Shown piece after piece: positions 36,062 through 50,054 of a stretch of DNA of 64,000 nucleotides (the first letter of the stretch is position 1; every line of letters starts with the position of its first letter). Source of the DNA: Zonotrichia leucophrys gambelii (taxonomy: Eukaryota > Chordata > Aves > Passeriformes > Passerellidae). The DNA is taken from contig NC_088171.1 in assembly GCF_028769735.1 (NCBI RefSeq), forward strand, positions 124,704,533 through 124,768,532. Reading direction: 5' to 3'. The notes beneath the pieces are model-generated. The model made no database searches and was not told the DNA's origin. It saw only the letters and a list, made by a program, of their open reading frames with translations. Made by a program: the position numbers and the translations under genes.

Positions 36062-36960
36062 CAGGGATTATGGAAGAAGAGACTCTTAAGAAGGGATTTA
36101 AAAGGAGAAAATGAGGTTAAGTGTGTTGATGTCTGTCCACAGCTCATCCTTAACTTCAGTGCAGCAGTGAATAAAGCCTGCAGATGCTGTTTTGAATACA
36201 CAGCAGGTCAGTGACAAAGCTGATATTGCAAATGAACTGGGGGATTGTGTGGCCAGAAGAGCTTTGGATATGAAATCAGACTGCTTCTTTCTGCCATTAC
36301 TATCAGAGAAACATATGAACATTACAGAAACATTCACAAGAAAACAAATTTCTTTTAACAGCAGGTTTGAACAAGGTAAAAGTTACATAAGCTATATGTG
36401 GACCATGCTGGACTGAAGGATGGCATTGCTCCATGGCCACAGGCATCCCTAGGGCTGGCTCCCAAACATGCCTCAGTCACACACACCTCTGGAGGAAAAA
36501 GAACACCTTATTCAACAACTTTCATGGTTCATTTCTTAAGATCAGGACATCATTAACTATGTTGGTTGTTACAAGGAGTTACTGTCTTCTAATGACTCCT
36601 AAAATATCTGTATGTAATAGCTGGAAAATTCCACATTCTATAATTAATTTGGTCTTTTATAAACTGATTTGCAATTGTACTTGCTATTTAATTCTGTTAG
36701 AAAATATTGAAGGTAGGACTTTTTCTGTCACCTCCTTAGCTCAGCCACTTCCCAAGTTGAAAGAGCAGTGGCCAAGGGTCCCATTTGAGCTCAGCAACAA
36801 ACCTTGGTCTTTAAACACATTTGCCTCTCAGCAGATGGTACTCTCAACAGAAGTGCAGCCTTTTATCCATGAGATGGACTGGTGTTTGCCATCCTCTTAG
36901 CATGCCTCTGAAAACACCTCTTTGTTTGGTAAGGCTAGGTGCTGTACCAGAGATATGTTG

Positions 36961-37000
36961 ACATTTGGTAAATTATTGTCACATTAGGTAAATTACTGAA
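36961..37000 (+). repeat. Imperfect 20-bp tandem duplication
   Basis: ACATTTGGTAAATTATTGTC is followed directly by ACATTAGGTAAATTACTGAA. The two share the ACATTnGGTAAATTA core. Two copies only. Confidence 0.75.
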
Positions 37001-40000
37001 ACACAAAGGTAAAAGATAGAAAATGGCAGCAGACATCATCTTCCCATACAAGGCCTTTTAAACAGTGGTTTACAGCTGAACTACCTTTCATCAAAGGTTC
37101 CAGCAAAGCCTCAGAAGAAAGCAATTTTAGGAACGCAATGGTATCACAAAGTTAAGAAAATCCTTTCTGCTGTGCTGCACTGTATTCATGCAAACCTTAA
37201 CAACAAAAGGCCTGTTAAAAACGTGGAATATCTCTGATTATTTTGCTTAGTGCTCTTCACAGTGTCCTTTAAAAATTAGCAATCAGCACCAGAAAAAAAG
37301 CCAGGAGGTAAGATAGCAGCTCACTATGTATCACTGTCACTGTCACAAATGGATTGGAAAAGCACACCAGTTGGGGTCCCAGCACCCTGCTAACACCAAT
37401 GCTGGGTCCAGCCCAGTCATTCACCCTTTGTGAAGGATTCCACCAAGCAGAGCCTGGCTCAGGGAGACCAGCAGTGCTTTCCAGGCTCTGCTGGACACAG
37501 GGAGGACATTCCCACTAACTCAAGGGAGATGCTCTGCTCACACAGACACACAGCTGCTCAGAGAGGAACTCAGTGTGTGTGTGTAAGCCTGAAACTGTTC
37601 CACCCCACAACTGGGTCCTTACACTCAGACTACTGCATCCTGTAAGGTTTTTACATGACACAAGTCACCATGCAATAAAATAAGCCTGCAAAACACCTTA
37701 AAGAACCATGTCCTAAGAGCAGCCACTTCCCTGCTGGATCTTGGGCAAACAGCTCTGGTGCACAAATCCTCTGCCTGAGTGTCCTGAAGAGCTCTCCAGG
37801 CTGGTGAAGCAGAAAATGTGTGTATTCATTCATTTAATGCCTTATCTGGGGTGGGTACTCCCCTGCTGTCAAAAGCCAGGAGTTACGTTCCTGACAACAA
37901 TAAGGACCGGACAAAATCAAGAAAAGACTTCAGAGAGGCAGAGAAATTCAGATGAGCTTTTGATGAACAAACCTCATTAACTGACTGGCTATCAGCTATC
38001 CAAATAGATGAAAAGAATTATTATTACAGCTGTAGTTTACCAGTTTGGAAAAGTGACATTTAAAAGTCACTACACAACGTTGTCACCTCTAATGCTATGC
38101 TGTAAATTTGTTATTTGAAACCTACTTGTAAATACACAGGAAGTCTTGCAAGTTATTGGCAGAATTCAAAAGTACAGGCAAGAGCAAATAAAAATGCATC
38201 CATTTTGGGGAAATTAGGTATTCTTATGACTTCATGTCCTCATCAGAGAGCAAGCATTAAAAATATGCCCATTGCAATGTGTAAAATAGCCCAGAAAAAC
38301 GCTGGCTTTGCTACACTTTCTTCAGATTGAGTCAACTGCAATGAGGTTTTCAAATCCACGAGAGACAGGCAGAGTCAAACACTGCAATGCTTTCCCAATG
38401 CCATCATATGTCACTACGTGTGAAAGTTCATACATTTGATTTCCTATCAGATACTGCTTTTCCCTTCTTGCCAAAACCATACCATTTCCCAGGGAAAAAA
38501 TACAAAAGTGTGCATGTTTCAGTCAGTCTTACTTGTTGTGGATGGACTCAGATTATGCTGTCATAGTTGAATGATTTAAAATTGGATTTATTGTGATTCT
38601 TCATGATTGAAGAGGTCAAAGCCTTCCTCAGGGAAAACAACTATAAGATGTTCTGCAGGCCAGTTTAAGGAGTGCATGTGAACTTCTTAGCTTCACAAGG
38701 TTAATATGTGTCTTGGTTTCACTGTAAGTAACACAACCTTCTTATTAACCACAAGAAAGACAATAATTTTCATGTCTATAGAGTAGAAATGAATTATTTT
38801 CTTACATTTCCCCTCCCTCCTCAAAAAATGCAAAGCAAATTTTGAAATTCCCTATTCAATATATATCAAAGAAGAAAAAGGTTCAAAGTCAAATCCTAGA
38901 AAGTCAAGAAATGCCAGAACAAATTTAGTTCAGCTCCCTTGTGCTTATACATCAAGATGAAATATTTAATTACATGAAGACATGCTATTTTTTGACTGCA
39001 TTATCTGTGCTTTAAAGAACAAGAAACAAATTCCATAGTGGCCTGATTGGACCAGATGTTTAGATGTTCATTGCATTTCAAATCTAATACTTCAGTAGTT
39101 ATTTATCTTATTGAAAGAAGCATAAGGTCAGATTAACATTTTCCTAAGATTACCTGATAGTTTGATTTTTTTTTTCAGTAGAAAAAACATTATTGGAAAT
39201 ATAACTTCCACCAGCAAATACTGCTTGATAGTATGCTGTGATCTAGTTTTGAATGAACAAAACCAGAACGAATCTCATTTGGCCTGATTTTTTTTTTCAA
39301 ACAGGTCTATCACAATGACTAACTCATCAAAATATTTCAAATTGCATTCTAAAAATACCAGCTATTTATTATTTTACTCTGCTGTACAGACATCAGTCTA
39401 ACACTCAATCAGAGTAAGTGGTGATGAATCATGCACATTTTAGGAATGTCTTGGCTCTCTGAACAATGTTTGGGTTCTAAATCTTTATTGATAGAAATAT
39501 CTTCCTTCCAGCAGAAATTTCCATACAAATGTGCAAATCAGGGCCAGAGCAGCAAGCCTGTGTTATGGCTAAGAGGTGGCTGGGTTTGGCTAGCTGCCTT
39601 CAGTGCCTGCTTCCACCTTGGCTCGGATAATTGGAATAAAGATGAATGAAAATTTAGGCCTGCAGTTTTAATAGTAACTATTTGTTATTTAAATTTCCTG
39701 CTCCACACTAAATGATTGCAAGAATGTGTGCTCAGAATTAAAAGGCTGCTCTTTAGCATCAGCACATTGATTTCTTGGGGTCCTTGCAAAGCTTTTCACA
39801 TTGTTTCTGGCCTACAGCTCTACACCCCTCTAACTGCCTGTCAGACATCATTTCTGCTTTATGAATAAATAATATGATGCCCAGGGGAAACGTTGGGCTA
39901 AGACAAAAAAAATCAATATGTGTCTAGCACATATTAGGCAGTTGTTCAGCTGAAGTCTGTCTCAAATATGTGGAGTAATTTTAATAACAAAACAAATTCC

Positions 40001-43000
40001 TTCTACATTGAGCTTAAAAGAAAGCTATTAAGAAAGCACTACTACTATATCACTCTGTATGCTATTTGAAGATTAATAATGCTGTTCTCCTGAACTGTGA
40101 ATAAATGTTCTGATTGCAAAGTATTTGGTGATTATTTGTCTACAAATGTCAAATATTCACGCTACAGAAAAATGTTAGCAAGTGATTTTTTTATTCTCTT
40201 CCTCTTGGAGTGGTGCTGGTGCACATCTGTAGTGTAGTAAGGCTGTTGTTACAACTGACTTGTTTGTTATTCTAAAAACATCTTCCAAAATCACCTTTTT
40301 ATTTTTCTTTCCAGGGGACCTGGGATCAAAAGTGAAACAAAAGCAGGGTAACTTAATCATTCATGCAGCTCTGTAATGGTCTTAGTCATTCCTGCAACAC
40401 AAGCCTATTTTTGCAGTCAGTGCAGTTCAGTCCCCCACCACGCCCAGATGCCAACCTGCCACAGGAATATTTGAATCCCTCCACTTTTACAGGACCTGCC
40501 TAAATAAACAGGCTTAACTCCTGTGATGGGGCAGCTCTGAAATTCCTTTGCATTATGCCCGAGAAGGGTTGGTTATTTGAACTGCACCACGCAGGAAGCA
40601 GCACTGTAGGAACTGCTGCCCACTGCTCTCCCACAGAGACAGAACCCTTAGTGAAGGTGGCCAAGCTTGACTCCTACGCTCCTTCCTTCCTCCCACGTGC
40701 CCTTCCTCACCAGGAAAGCTTGGGCAGTGCCAGGCAGCAGCAGCACAGCCCCTGCTGAGGGGACAGCACATCTCTCCCCTCCCAGCTCACTGATGGCCAG
40801 GGGGCTGAAGTCCCACCCAGACTCACCTCCTCAAAAATGCTGCCTTCCCACCGTGCTCCTTGAAAACAGATCTCATGCCGGAAAACAAGGAGATGGATAG
40901 GTTACTTTGGGACAAGGGGCAAGCTGCCAGTGCTCCTAGGAGGAGCCCTCATGAGAGCCACAGGCGCCCAGGTTCAGCAGCATGGCCAGACAAACAGCAA
41001 AACCAGAGAGGCAAAGACAAGCTAGCGAGCCGCAGGCAGACCCATGGATGACCTCTGAGATCCCTGACTCCAAGTCACCAACATTCAGCTCATGGACATT
41101 GCTCTCCAAGGGGGTTTTTTCACTCCCCTGCTGTTATGCAAACCTTTTAGTGCAGATCCTCCCCATGGGAGCTTGCTGACAAGGCAGCTCCTCCTGCTAC
41201 GCTCAGTGTAATGAAAAGCACAAATTTCATGTATTTATGACCCTTTCAGGCTGAGGAGCTGCAGATGAGTGCCCTTGCCTGGGGCTGCTCACTCCTGCAG
41301 GAGAGCCAGCCATCTGGAAAGGCAGCCTAAAGGAAGCAGAGGGAAAACCTGACATCTCAGCCAAAGAAACCTGCAGACATGCAGAAGCTACCAGTGATTG
41401 TGGCAGGGGTATCCTGAGGCTCACAGCAGCCAACATGGTGGAGCCCATTAACATCAATGCTGATAGAAAATGCTTCTGCCAACTCAAAGAAAGTGAAATG
41501 ATAAAGACAACGGGGAACTTCTAAGAACAAACAAACCAAAAAGGAGCAAACAAAAGCCCCCCAACAAATTCAATCTAAAAAAAGCCCATTAACAAACAAA
41601 AAAGCCCCACACCCACTCCTCAAAACCCACACAGGCAAAAAGAAAAAGCCTGAGGCTGATGTTTGTATGGATCCCTGTTGATTCCAAATACTACAAACCC
41701 CAGTCCCTGGGTGCTTGGTGCAAAACAGCCAAAAAGGAAACTGAAAGCAGAACAGTAATTTCCACCACAGGCAAGCTGTCAGCTGTAAGCACCAAACCAC
41801 GTGTCCTGTGCAAAGTCGCTCTGATGGAAGCAGCCCTCCATCCCTTCTCACTGCCTTTCTGGTGAGGGCCATGGCAGTGCTCCCATGCCACCAAGCCCTC
41901 CCCAGCTGGCACCTGGCTCACGCATTGTCCTTCAGCCACTGGCCTTGCACCTCTGCCAGGCCAACACCAGGCCAGACAGGCCAGAGCAGAGACACTGAAC
42001 ACAGGCAGAGCAGTGTGATGACCAATCACAGCCACCACAAACCAGTCCTGCACGTTCTTTGCAAGACCTAAGCCACAGGGGATGAGGGGATGACTGCCAA
42101 CAGTTCTGCTGTCCTGCTGTAGAGACCTAGCCAAGAGACCCCACCCTGCTCTTCACCCCTCACACATCCCTCACCCCTCCAACACAGTGTATCTGTGTTA
42201 GAAGCCACTCCTGTGCTTCTAAAAAATGACTGTACAACACATATATCTGCCAGCCCCCAGGAGACAGGACCACCTGGCCTTGGACACTTGACTCATGACC
42301 ACTCAACTCACACATCCTTATCCTTTTGATGCTATTTAAATGAATAATTAAGCTTCCTAAAACTGACATTGGCTATAACCTCTCAATGCTGCCTTTGAAA
42401 GCCACAGGAACCTCAGGGAGGAACCTCTCAGTGAAACACCAGAGCTGTGTGTGCGTGCAGTGCCTGCAGATGTGGTTCCTGCCTGTCTGAACAAGTCCTT
42501 GGTTCAGCCATCTCCTTTATCACCTCTCACACCTGCCCTCTCCACCTCCATCTGAAGGTGCTCCAAACCACACCCATCAAGTGACCCATGGAGGGGTCAT
42601 TTGGTTTTTCTACACAGCCCAAAATCTGCCAGGCTAAAGATTGACACTGTTTCACCACCACACAGCTGGTTGACAGAGGATCCTGTGTCACCTTCCAGCC
42701 TCGCTCACAGCCAAACATAGTGCTCCTGGGCTGCACTATGCATCAGAGTGGCACACCCGGATTTATGAAAGATCCTAGAACCCAAATAAAACTTTTTTTT
42801 TCCCTCAGCTCTAAGGTTCCCAGCTTTTAACTGAAATGACAGTGCTCTGGACCTACAGTTGCCCTCAGATGGCACTGTGTTGCTGTCTAATGCTGATGGA
42901 GGATTACATGGCATGATAATATCTGTTCACAAGTTCTGATTTCCTCTGCAAGAGTCCAGATTATGCAGGTCCATCAGACATGCTTCAGTCATCAACACAT

Positions 43001-46000
43001 TTTTATTGCAAACAGAATTTGCAATAACAAACAGAGAAGAGAGAGAAAACCCTCAGTTTTCAGATGTGTTTCATTTCCTGATCTGAGTATCTTTCACAGA
43101 AAATTTCTCTCTTCCATCAGAAAATGAGAGTTCAGAAGCAAAATGCTTAATCTTTGACAGATTTAAAGGCAACTGTCATAGACCTCTAGCTTCCACAAGG
43201 TAAGACACTAGAAGCATGAGTGGTAATAAATTGATTTTACATTAATTTTATCTCTGCGGTATCTGTACAAGCTCATGGATTTCTATATTCCTTTTAAAGA
43301 CAACTATTCCCAAGAAGCAATAATTTTATGAACCATATTTATGTTGTATTTATTTATGCCTCTCTCATGAGCTCAAAAAGCAGGCCTGTCCTACATAGAG
43401 AGAACAAAAGGAGACAAAGAGGGACTCAGAGTATTCACACAAACTCACACAACCAGTCACTGTAGCTCAGGAGGCACCTGGTCAGAGAAGTTGTGGTAGC
43501 CAAATATATTACCAGAGAAGTGCACTCCATTTTGGAAAGGAAAAATTAAACCTGTCTAGGGTTAAAAAAGTTAAGCTTGTCTGAATAATCCACCTTTCCT
43601 TCAGGAAAAACTAGGAACATGCAGCAGGTCAGTTAGCACTGTGGGGTTACCCGGAAAGATTTTGTTTGCAATGCTATCAATATGCAGTAAGTGAAGACCA
43701 CCTGCTTGGTGTGCAGTAGCAAAGCACTGATTCCTCAGAAAGTTTCAAGGCTCTTACTGCATTAAGAAAGAGACTTGAAATCTTCCCAGTATTTCTCAAC
43801 TCAGCCACAAATTGTGTGCATTACACACAATCAAGTGCAGTCCAGTCTGGTACCATTTCACTTACTGGTAACAGCCACCCAGCAAAAGCTGGGACACTTG
43901 GAATTAAAATTAACCCCAGTCCTTGAACTTAATCTTTTGCCAAGTGCTGGGAGACATTATTTAAGAGGCAACCCGACATAAATGTGGTATTGCTCAAATC
44001 TCATCGTTCCTCCAGTAAATGAGGGCAAGCAGCACCGGCTGAAGGCTGGATCTTGTTGGTCTCCATGAGGAGGTACCAGCTCTGCAGACTGCACCCCAAC
44101 TCCCTAACCACAATATCCTTTTCTGCACCCAGCAGAGGGGAGAGCTTTGTAAGTTGATCATGAAATATGAACCCCAGCAGTCTATTTGGTTCAGTTGCTG
44201 CCCACACCCATGGAGAGCTCATTAGCTGTGCTTCTAAATGGGCTTTGAGATGAGCAGGTTGATGTATAGAGCTGCAGCATCTCCCACAACTGCAACAGCA
44301 GAAACAGCTTTTATCAGCTTGGCAAAGAGAGCCAGGACTGTGATTTCCATGAGATGGTCATGGCTTTGCTTGACCAAGCCATTTACACTGGCCAAAGCCA
44401 CCTTCCTAGGCAGGAGAGCCTGTGTCAGCACTGCAGGACACGGGATGCCTCACACAGCCCCAGGAAGAAAACCAGCTGAAAGGTTGGGATGCTGAGGGGT
44501 GAGAAACAACTTTCTGAATGACCACACACAAATCCACATTCAGCAGATTTTACCTTTCAGCTGGGACTGGCACGGCTCCCTCTTAAGACACAAATACAAG
44601 AAGTGCATTTTGAAAATGTAGCACATCTTTGTTTTATGCACACACACTGGCAATCTCACCCAGCTCACCATGGATGGTGAAGCTGTAAGCATCAGTTTCT
44701 GAAAAAGCTACTTGTAACACTGCTGCTAAACACTTTAATGGCTTAGCACTGGCACCTTCATAAATTACAGGAGTCTTCAGAAAATGAGTTAAAGCCAAGC
44801 TGACCACCACAGGAAACAGAAAGCAGTTGTATAAACAATTACCTTGTAGGCTCTGTAGGGCTTGATGTTCAAGTGAGATACAGTATTGACAAATGATTCC
44901 TCCTAGGCAGAAAAAAAAAAAAATTCACAAGTCTAAATTCAATTGTGACACACTTTAAGAATATGAAAATATAAATTACATTCTCTGATTCATCAAGTTT
45001 AAAATCACATACAGAGAAAAGCACTTTATGAAAAGGTTTTCCTACTATACAAAAAATACCCAAGAGTAACTAACACAATCTTTAAATTCCTTTTTATTAT
45101 TTTTATCTGTAAACTATCTTTTGGCTTTTAAAGATCTGATAAAATTGGGGTGACATTTTTATTCTCTCACATATGCAATGTTGCCAATAATACAAATTTC
45201 ATAGAACAAATCAGAATTAAAGGCTCCCATATGTGAAATTAGGCTGGTTTATACTTATGCAGTGACAATATCTTCAGAGAGATTTCTCTAACTGCTTGGG
45301 TATGATATGTAGAAACTCACTGTTATTTAGCAATTGTACTGGTTTAGTATCTAAAGAAAAAGCATCCAGGCCAGTGATGAGAGATTTACCAGAAGCAGAA
45401 AAAAGTAAAGAGGCTGCAAATTTTCCCTCGGCACCAGCCTTGGAGCACATACTTTTGTTTATGGGATAACAGAGGGGCCATATGGTGGCAATTTGTCCTG
45501 CAATGCCTACATAACAAAAATTACTAACTTTGCACTTTGTTTTTTCCCCATTGCTTACATGAAAAATTAACTAACTTGGTTTGTAAATTGACTTAGCTAG
45601 AGGAATGTTAAATGTTCCCCCTGGACATTAATTTCAGATTTAAAGGATCTTATACTGTTTATTTTGGAGGGGGCTAGCTCACTAGAGTATTTAAGACTGG
45701 TTTAAACCAAAATTAAAGCAATAAATAAATTAAGCTCTGAAATAGTAACCGGTACGATTAGAAAATATAATTAACACCAAAGTAAGGGGCAACAGATACA
45801 AAATAGACTACCTCTGAAGGAATATGCCATTTCTTCTACAACATTAATTTTCAGAGGAGACTCAAGTTACTAAAGCAGTTTAAGAAATGAGAGATACTGT
45901 CAGGCTATCTGCTTGTTCAGACCACAGAAGGATATATTGATTCAATTACTTTCTTTTGACGTAAATCCAAATTAAAATCGGTATAAGAAAACATTACAAC

Positions 46001-47193
46001 TCAAATTTTATGCAGAAAGATTTTTTTTCCTTTTCAGCAATAATTACCCAGTTGTTTTGCTCATTCATACCCATGTGTGTGTGTCCCACATCCCCCCACT
46101 GCACTAGTGTACTCAACTAAAAATAAAGCAGTGCATGCTCCTGGAGAACTGTTGCTTAGCTACATTCTCAATTATCACAATGCTGGCCTTACCCATTCAG
46201 TGACAAGGTCAAAGCAATTGTTTCTTTACTTTAATGATGAAGTATCCTGTTTATAAAAAATCTTATCTGTTTCCTACTTGGTAAAATATTGCACATTTCA
46301 GTCAATCATTGCTGGCAAGTCCCCCAGAGAGATACAGTGTGAAAACAAAACTGGTAGTGTTCATTTTTGCCCCTAACAGAGAGGTTTTTTTTTTTTCTCC
46401 CCAACCCCACGCTGAACATCAGCTACCTCACACTGACACACAGGCAACCAATTATGCCAATATTTGTTTTCCTTCTCTGCTGTGTCCAGGCAAATATGGC
46501 AGAAATGCAGCAGATACATACTGTATATTTATTCTCATTCTTCCCCCCCATCCAATAACAAGCATAAGTAAAGTGGCAATTTTTAATTAGCGCATACCTA
46601 GAGTCGGTGCTGTGGGAAAGCTAAAGAAAAGAAGGATTTTCCCCATTACTTGTAAACACAACAACTTTTTTGGTTTTTCTTTGCCTTTGAGGGCAGGTGT
46701 TCAGCTGCAAGGACTGCAATTCTCCCATGACTAGTCCAGGCTGCTGAATATTTCATAGCCCCTGAGAAATGCAGCTGTAATCAACTCGCAAATAATGAAA
46801 TGGGCAGCAATAATAGAGCAGAGGTAAAGTGCACCATTAGAAAGCATCAGTGCTTTGACTGCTGCTGCTGCAGTCGTGCTGTACCAATTTATCAGGTTAT
46901 TTGAAAAAATAATAATGCTATCAACTATGAAACAAAAATTAATGTTATGCCAAAAAAACCCACCCAAACCCAACAAGTGTCTCAGGTGGCCAACATGAAT
47001 AGCAAACAGAAGAAAGTCAGAAAGCATGTCAAAAGGAGTCACATTCAAGACTGAAACGCTATTAGATGTATTTATCACATGCCAATTACACACAGCCACA
47101 TTCAGGTATTAATAGAAAAGTTACTTAATTCAGGAAAAGCTTCATAAATATCAAAACAGCAAAAATAATTTGGAAGTAATAAATACGTTCATC

Positions 47194-47421
47194 TTAATCA
47201 TATATTGCAGAATAACCCATCTGCTGGCTTAACTTCTTTGTAACAGGATCTTGGGGTTTGACATTCAGAATCTCAACCACCTCTCTAGGAAGCCTGTTCC
47301 AGCCTTTGACCACCCTCCTGGTAAAGAAATGCTTCCTATTTTCTAGTCTGATCCTCCCCTGATGCAGCTTTGAACCATTTCCCATGCCCTCTACAACTGA
47401 ATACCAGGTAGAAGAAACCAC
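47194..47421 (-). pseudogene. CR1 ORF2 protein C-terminal remnant
   Basis: This minus-strand open frame of 75 codons includes the stretch LHQGRIRLENRKHFFT and then RRVVKGWNRLPREVVE. That is the conserved C-terminal motif of CR1/L3-clade ORF2 proteins (family pattern GRFRLDIRKxFFTxRVVxHWNRLPREVV). It lies downstream of the reverse transcriptase core, so no catalytic residues are present. The final 20 or so residues do not match the usual SLEVFKxRLD continuation, so the frame has left the family sequence or diverged. It is a fragment and not a functional gene. The preserved frame over about 50 codons may reflect chance in a short piece. Confidence 0.85.
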
Positions 47422-47545
47422 AACTCCTTTTCCACTTCCCCTGCTCAGGAAGCTGTAGGGAGCAGCGAGGTTGCCCCACAGCCTCCTTTTCTCCCAAACT
47501 AGACAAACCCCAAGTCCTCAGCTGCTCCTCACTGGACATCAATGT
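47215..47545 (-). mobile_element. CR1 LINE fragment, both ends truncated or decayed
   Basis: The block contains the C-terminal CR1 ORF2 motif (47,194-47,421 frame). Upstream sequence in the element's sense can be aligned by eye to the CR1 coding region, with SSLGEKEAVGQPRCSLQLPE in another frame, which implies at least one frameshift. The characteristic ATTCTATG terminal repeats are absent, unlike the 35.4-kb copy. Its HWNRLPREVV-type motif appears to belong to a different subfamily from the 35.4-kb copy. No target duplication is visible, as is normal for CR1. Confidence 0.85.
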
Positions 47546-47549
47546 ATTT

Positions 47550-49420
47550 CAGTATTTCAAAGCTGTATTTCAAGTGACTCTGTGATATGCAACTGTGGGG
47601 AAAAGCAGCTGAGAAGCAAGCAGAGGCTGAAGAATAAACACAGCGCTCCAGTCTTGCCCAAGTTGGAGGCAATTCACAGAAGTCTGTCTGTGCCTCTGTT
47701 AGTTAACTGCTGATACCCACCAGAATATGCTGAATGCTATTCCTAGAAGTTAAAGGGAGGTCTGGATGCAGGACTGTTGGCACGTCCACATACACCACAT
47801 TGCAAAGAGAAGTCTTGACAGAAACATGAAGTTGCACAAACACCTGTGCCAGCAGAAATCTAACAGCAGAGGGAAACAGAAATTGCTACATGCTTTGAGA
47901 AATAATCTCACTGTGCAGGAAGATTTCAATTTGTGTCAGTCTAATCATATTTTACATGTAATTCACAGGAACTCAAGTAATCTAAGCAGATTGTGAAAGA
48001 AGTCAAAGTGAAAACACACCCTCTTCCTTCAGTTTCTTTGTACTTGTTATGTTCTCTACAAGGATATGCTGTATTTTTATTTCTTTCCTCACCAGCTATA
48101 CATCCAGGTTTAACACTGCCAGACAAAAATGTGGTGTACACATGTTCAGTGCAGTAGCAGGAAATGAGCTCTCTCTAACATCCCAGAAACACATCATCTG
48201 TCACTCTGAAAGAAAATGGTGTCTCAGGGTGATACTGAACTGGAGTAATTCCCATGCTTTGATAATTAAAGTACTCCTCCTAATGTTATCTTCCATTTGC
48301 TGGAGAAGAGATCACACAGATAGACCTTCCAGCCACACAGAGCCCCCACAAATTCCCTTCAATGATCAGAAAGCTCAGACGTAACTAAGATTCCCTCATT
48401 CATATTCTCCTACACTCCCTCCTACAAATACCCAAAGATAAATTACTCAGACAAACTCCAATTTGGACTCTAAATGTCACAGGCAAATCTTATGTAGCTC
48501 ATTTTTCCTTTCACTTTTTTCCCTGGGATGAAAGAATTATTATTAACTCCCTGGGGATCATGTCTTCACTCTTCTGTGAAAAAGCACATGATAGACAGAG
48601 ACAGACCTCGAACAATATAAGGTTGGTAGAGCTGCTATACAAGTTTAGATATTTGAATTTTTAATAGATATTTCAACAGCTGTGTATTTTCTGTCATATC
48701 ACAAATCCTCTTCCAGATATCAGCATCCTAGTCTGGCCCTTCTATAAAACAGTGAGACTATGCTGATACAGGCTGCTGTAATTTGTGAGGTGTCTTTTTT
48801 TTAATTTATTTTTTATTTACATTTGTAGAACTAGTCTTAGAGGAAGGATGATTAGGAGATACACACAGACATGCAATTCTAGCACCAAGGGACTCGCACA
48901 CCATGCCCAGCTCCTAAGAGGGGCACTCCCTCTCACACTTCCAAAGCAGCAAGGCAGGCAGCAGCTACTGCTCATGTGCTGCCTCCTCCTTGGGCAACTC
49001 ACTCTACTGGGAGCCTTGGAAAATTTGCAGCATCATATGAACTCTTTCCAAGACTCTGTATTTGCCAATATATTGTGAAAAAGACTTTCAAGACACTCAA
49101 ACTGTGATTTTGTGATGATAACTAGAGGAGCTGCGGCTAGCAGTGGTGCTGCCTGTTACAGCTGTTGGCCATTTCCCCTTTCTTGATAAATTTCAATTGT
49201 TAAAAAATGTGGCTTCATGCTAAATGAAGTTTTGGGTATCCCCACTGAAACAATGCATATTTTTCTGGGAAAAAAGCCAAAGAAAAGCACTTTTCACAAG
49301 TTAAAAGGTCTTTTTCTTTGAGAAGCTCAAGTATCTCTACTCTTTGAAGAAAGGACTTGACAAGACCCAGGAAAAAGCTTTATGTGAGAGAGATGCTTTT
49401 TATTGCCTTCTGAAATGAGA
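47550..49420. other. Unique non-coding DNA
   Basis: No gene, RNA gene or repeat recognised. Short frames on both strands show no family signature. Confidence 0.6.
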
Positions 49421-49424
49421 TAGA

Positions 49425-50050
49425 TGTACTCCTGTGAGAACAGGAACAAGAGTAAGGAATTTGGAGAAAAGTAAGGAAAAAGGGGGAAAACTGGGATTGA
49501 GAGGTGTTGGCAAGATGATGGGTAAGAACAGGCAAGGAAGTTTGGCTGGGGAGTCTGGGAGAAAAGCAGGAAGAAAGAGGGCATGGGAGCAAGGAGGAAA
49601 GATGGTGAGAGCCAGTCAATCTAGGCAAAATCCAAGGAGAAAAAAATGGGTGAAAAAGGAGAGTGAAATCAGGAGTAACTTGGATGAGAACAGGGTGAGC
49701 TGAGAGCCATCCAACATGCAGCTGGTACAAGAGGAGACTGGCACTGGCTGGGCAGAGACAGGACACGGGGCTAAGGAGGCAGCAGCACAGACCTGGGAGC
49801 CTGCATGGGAGACTGGCAGCAATGGGGCACCAAGTGAATGGCAGGAAAGTAACAGAAGTCCTTTGGGACAAAAAGAAAAATGTACAACAGATTGTTAAGA
49901 TGGGAACAGCAGCTGCAGGGAGAAATACACTTTGGAGAGCTGTAAGTATGAGGAAAACATTCAAGAATAAGGCTTAGGAAAAGACAAGCAACGCAGAAGT
50001 AGAAAGGAAAGAGGTATAAGTCAAAAGCAGAAGGTCAGAAGAGACCATCT
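49425..50050 (+). repeat. Purine-rich (A+G) block of about 600 bp
   Basis: The + strand is strongly biased to A and G, with many GGAA/AAGG/GAGG words, but it is not a simple tandem repeat. The complementary pyrimidine strand has few stop codons, which explains the 194-codon minus-strand frame at 49,380-49,964. That frame is rich in Ser, Pro, Leu and Phe and has no domain signature. A shorter tract of similar composition lies at about 52,920-53,060. The two may be relics of one old repeat family or independent purine drift. Confidence 0.6.
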
Positions 50051-50054
50051 TTTG

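Larger units (their letters stand above)
35860..47190. other. Unique non-coding DNA, no gene recognised
   Basis: No gene or interspersed repeat recognised in this 11-kb stretch. It contains a T-rich pyrimidine tract with a possible 51-bp micro-exon at 36,065-36,115 (see findings) and a small imperfect duplication at 36,961-37,000. GC-richer patches at about 40.6-41.1 and 41.8-42.1 kb yield overlapping spurious frames. The AT-rich intervals about 38.9-40.1, 45.5-45.8 and 46.7-47.1 kb have few simple repeats and many homeodomain-type motifs. Confidence 0.6.

Noticed and set aside
49380..49964. 194-codon minus-strand open frame
   Set aside because: It lies opposite a purine-rich block, so the pyrimidine strand lacks stop codons by composition. 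The Ser/Leu/Pro/Phe-rich translation has no domain.
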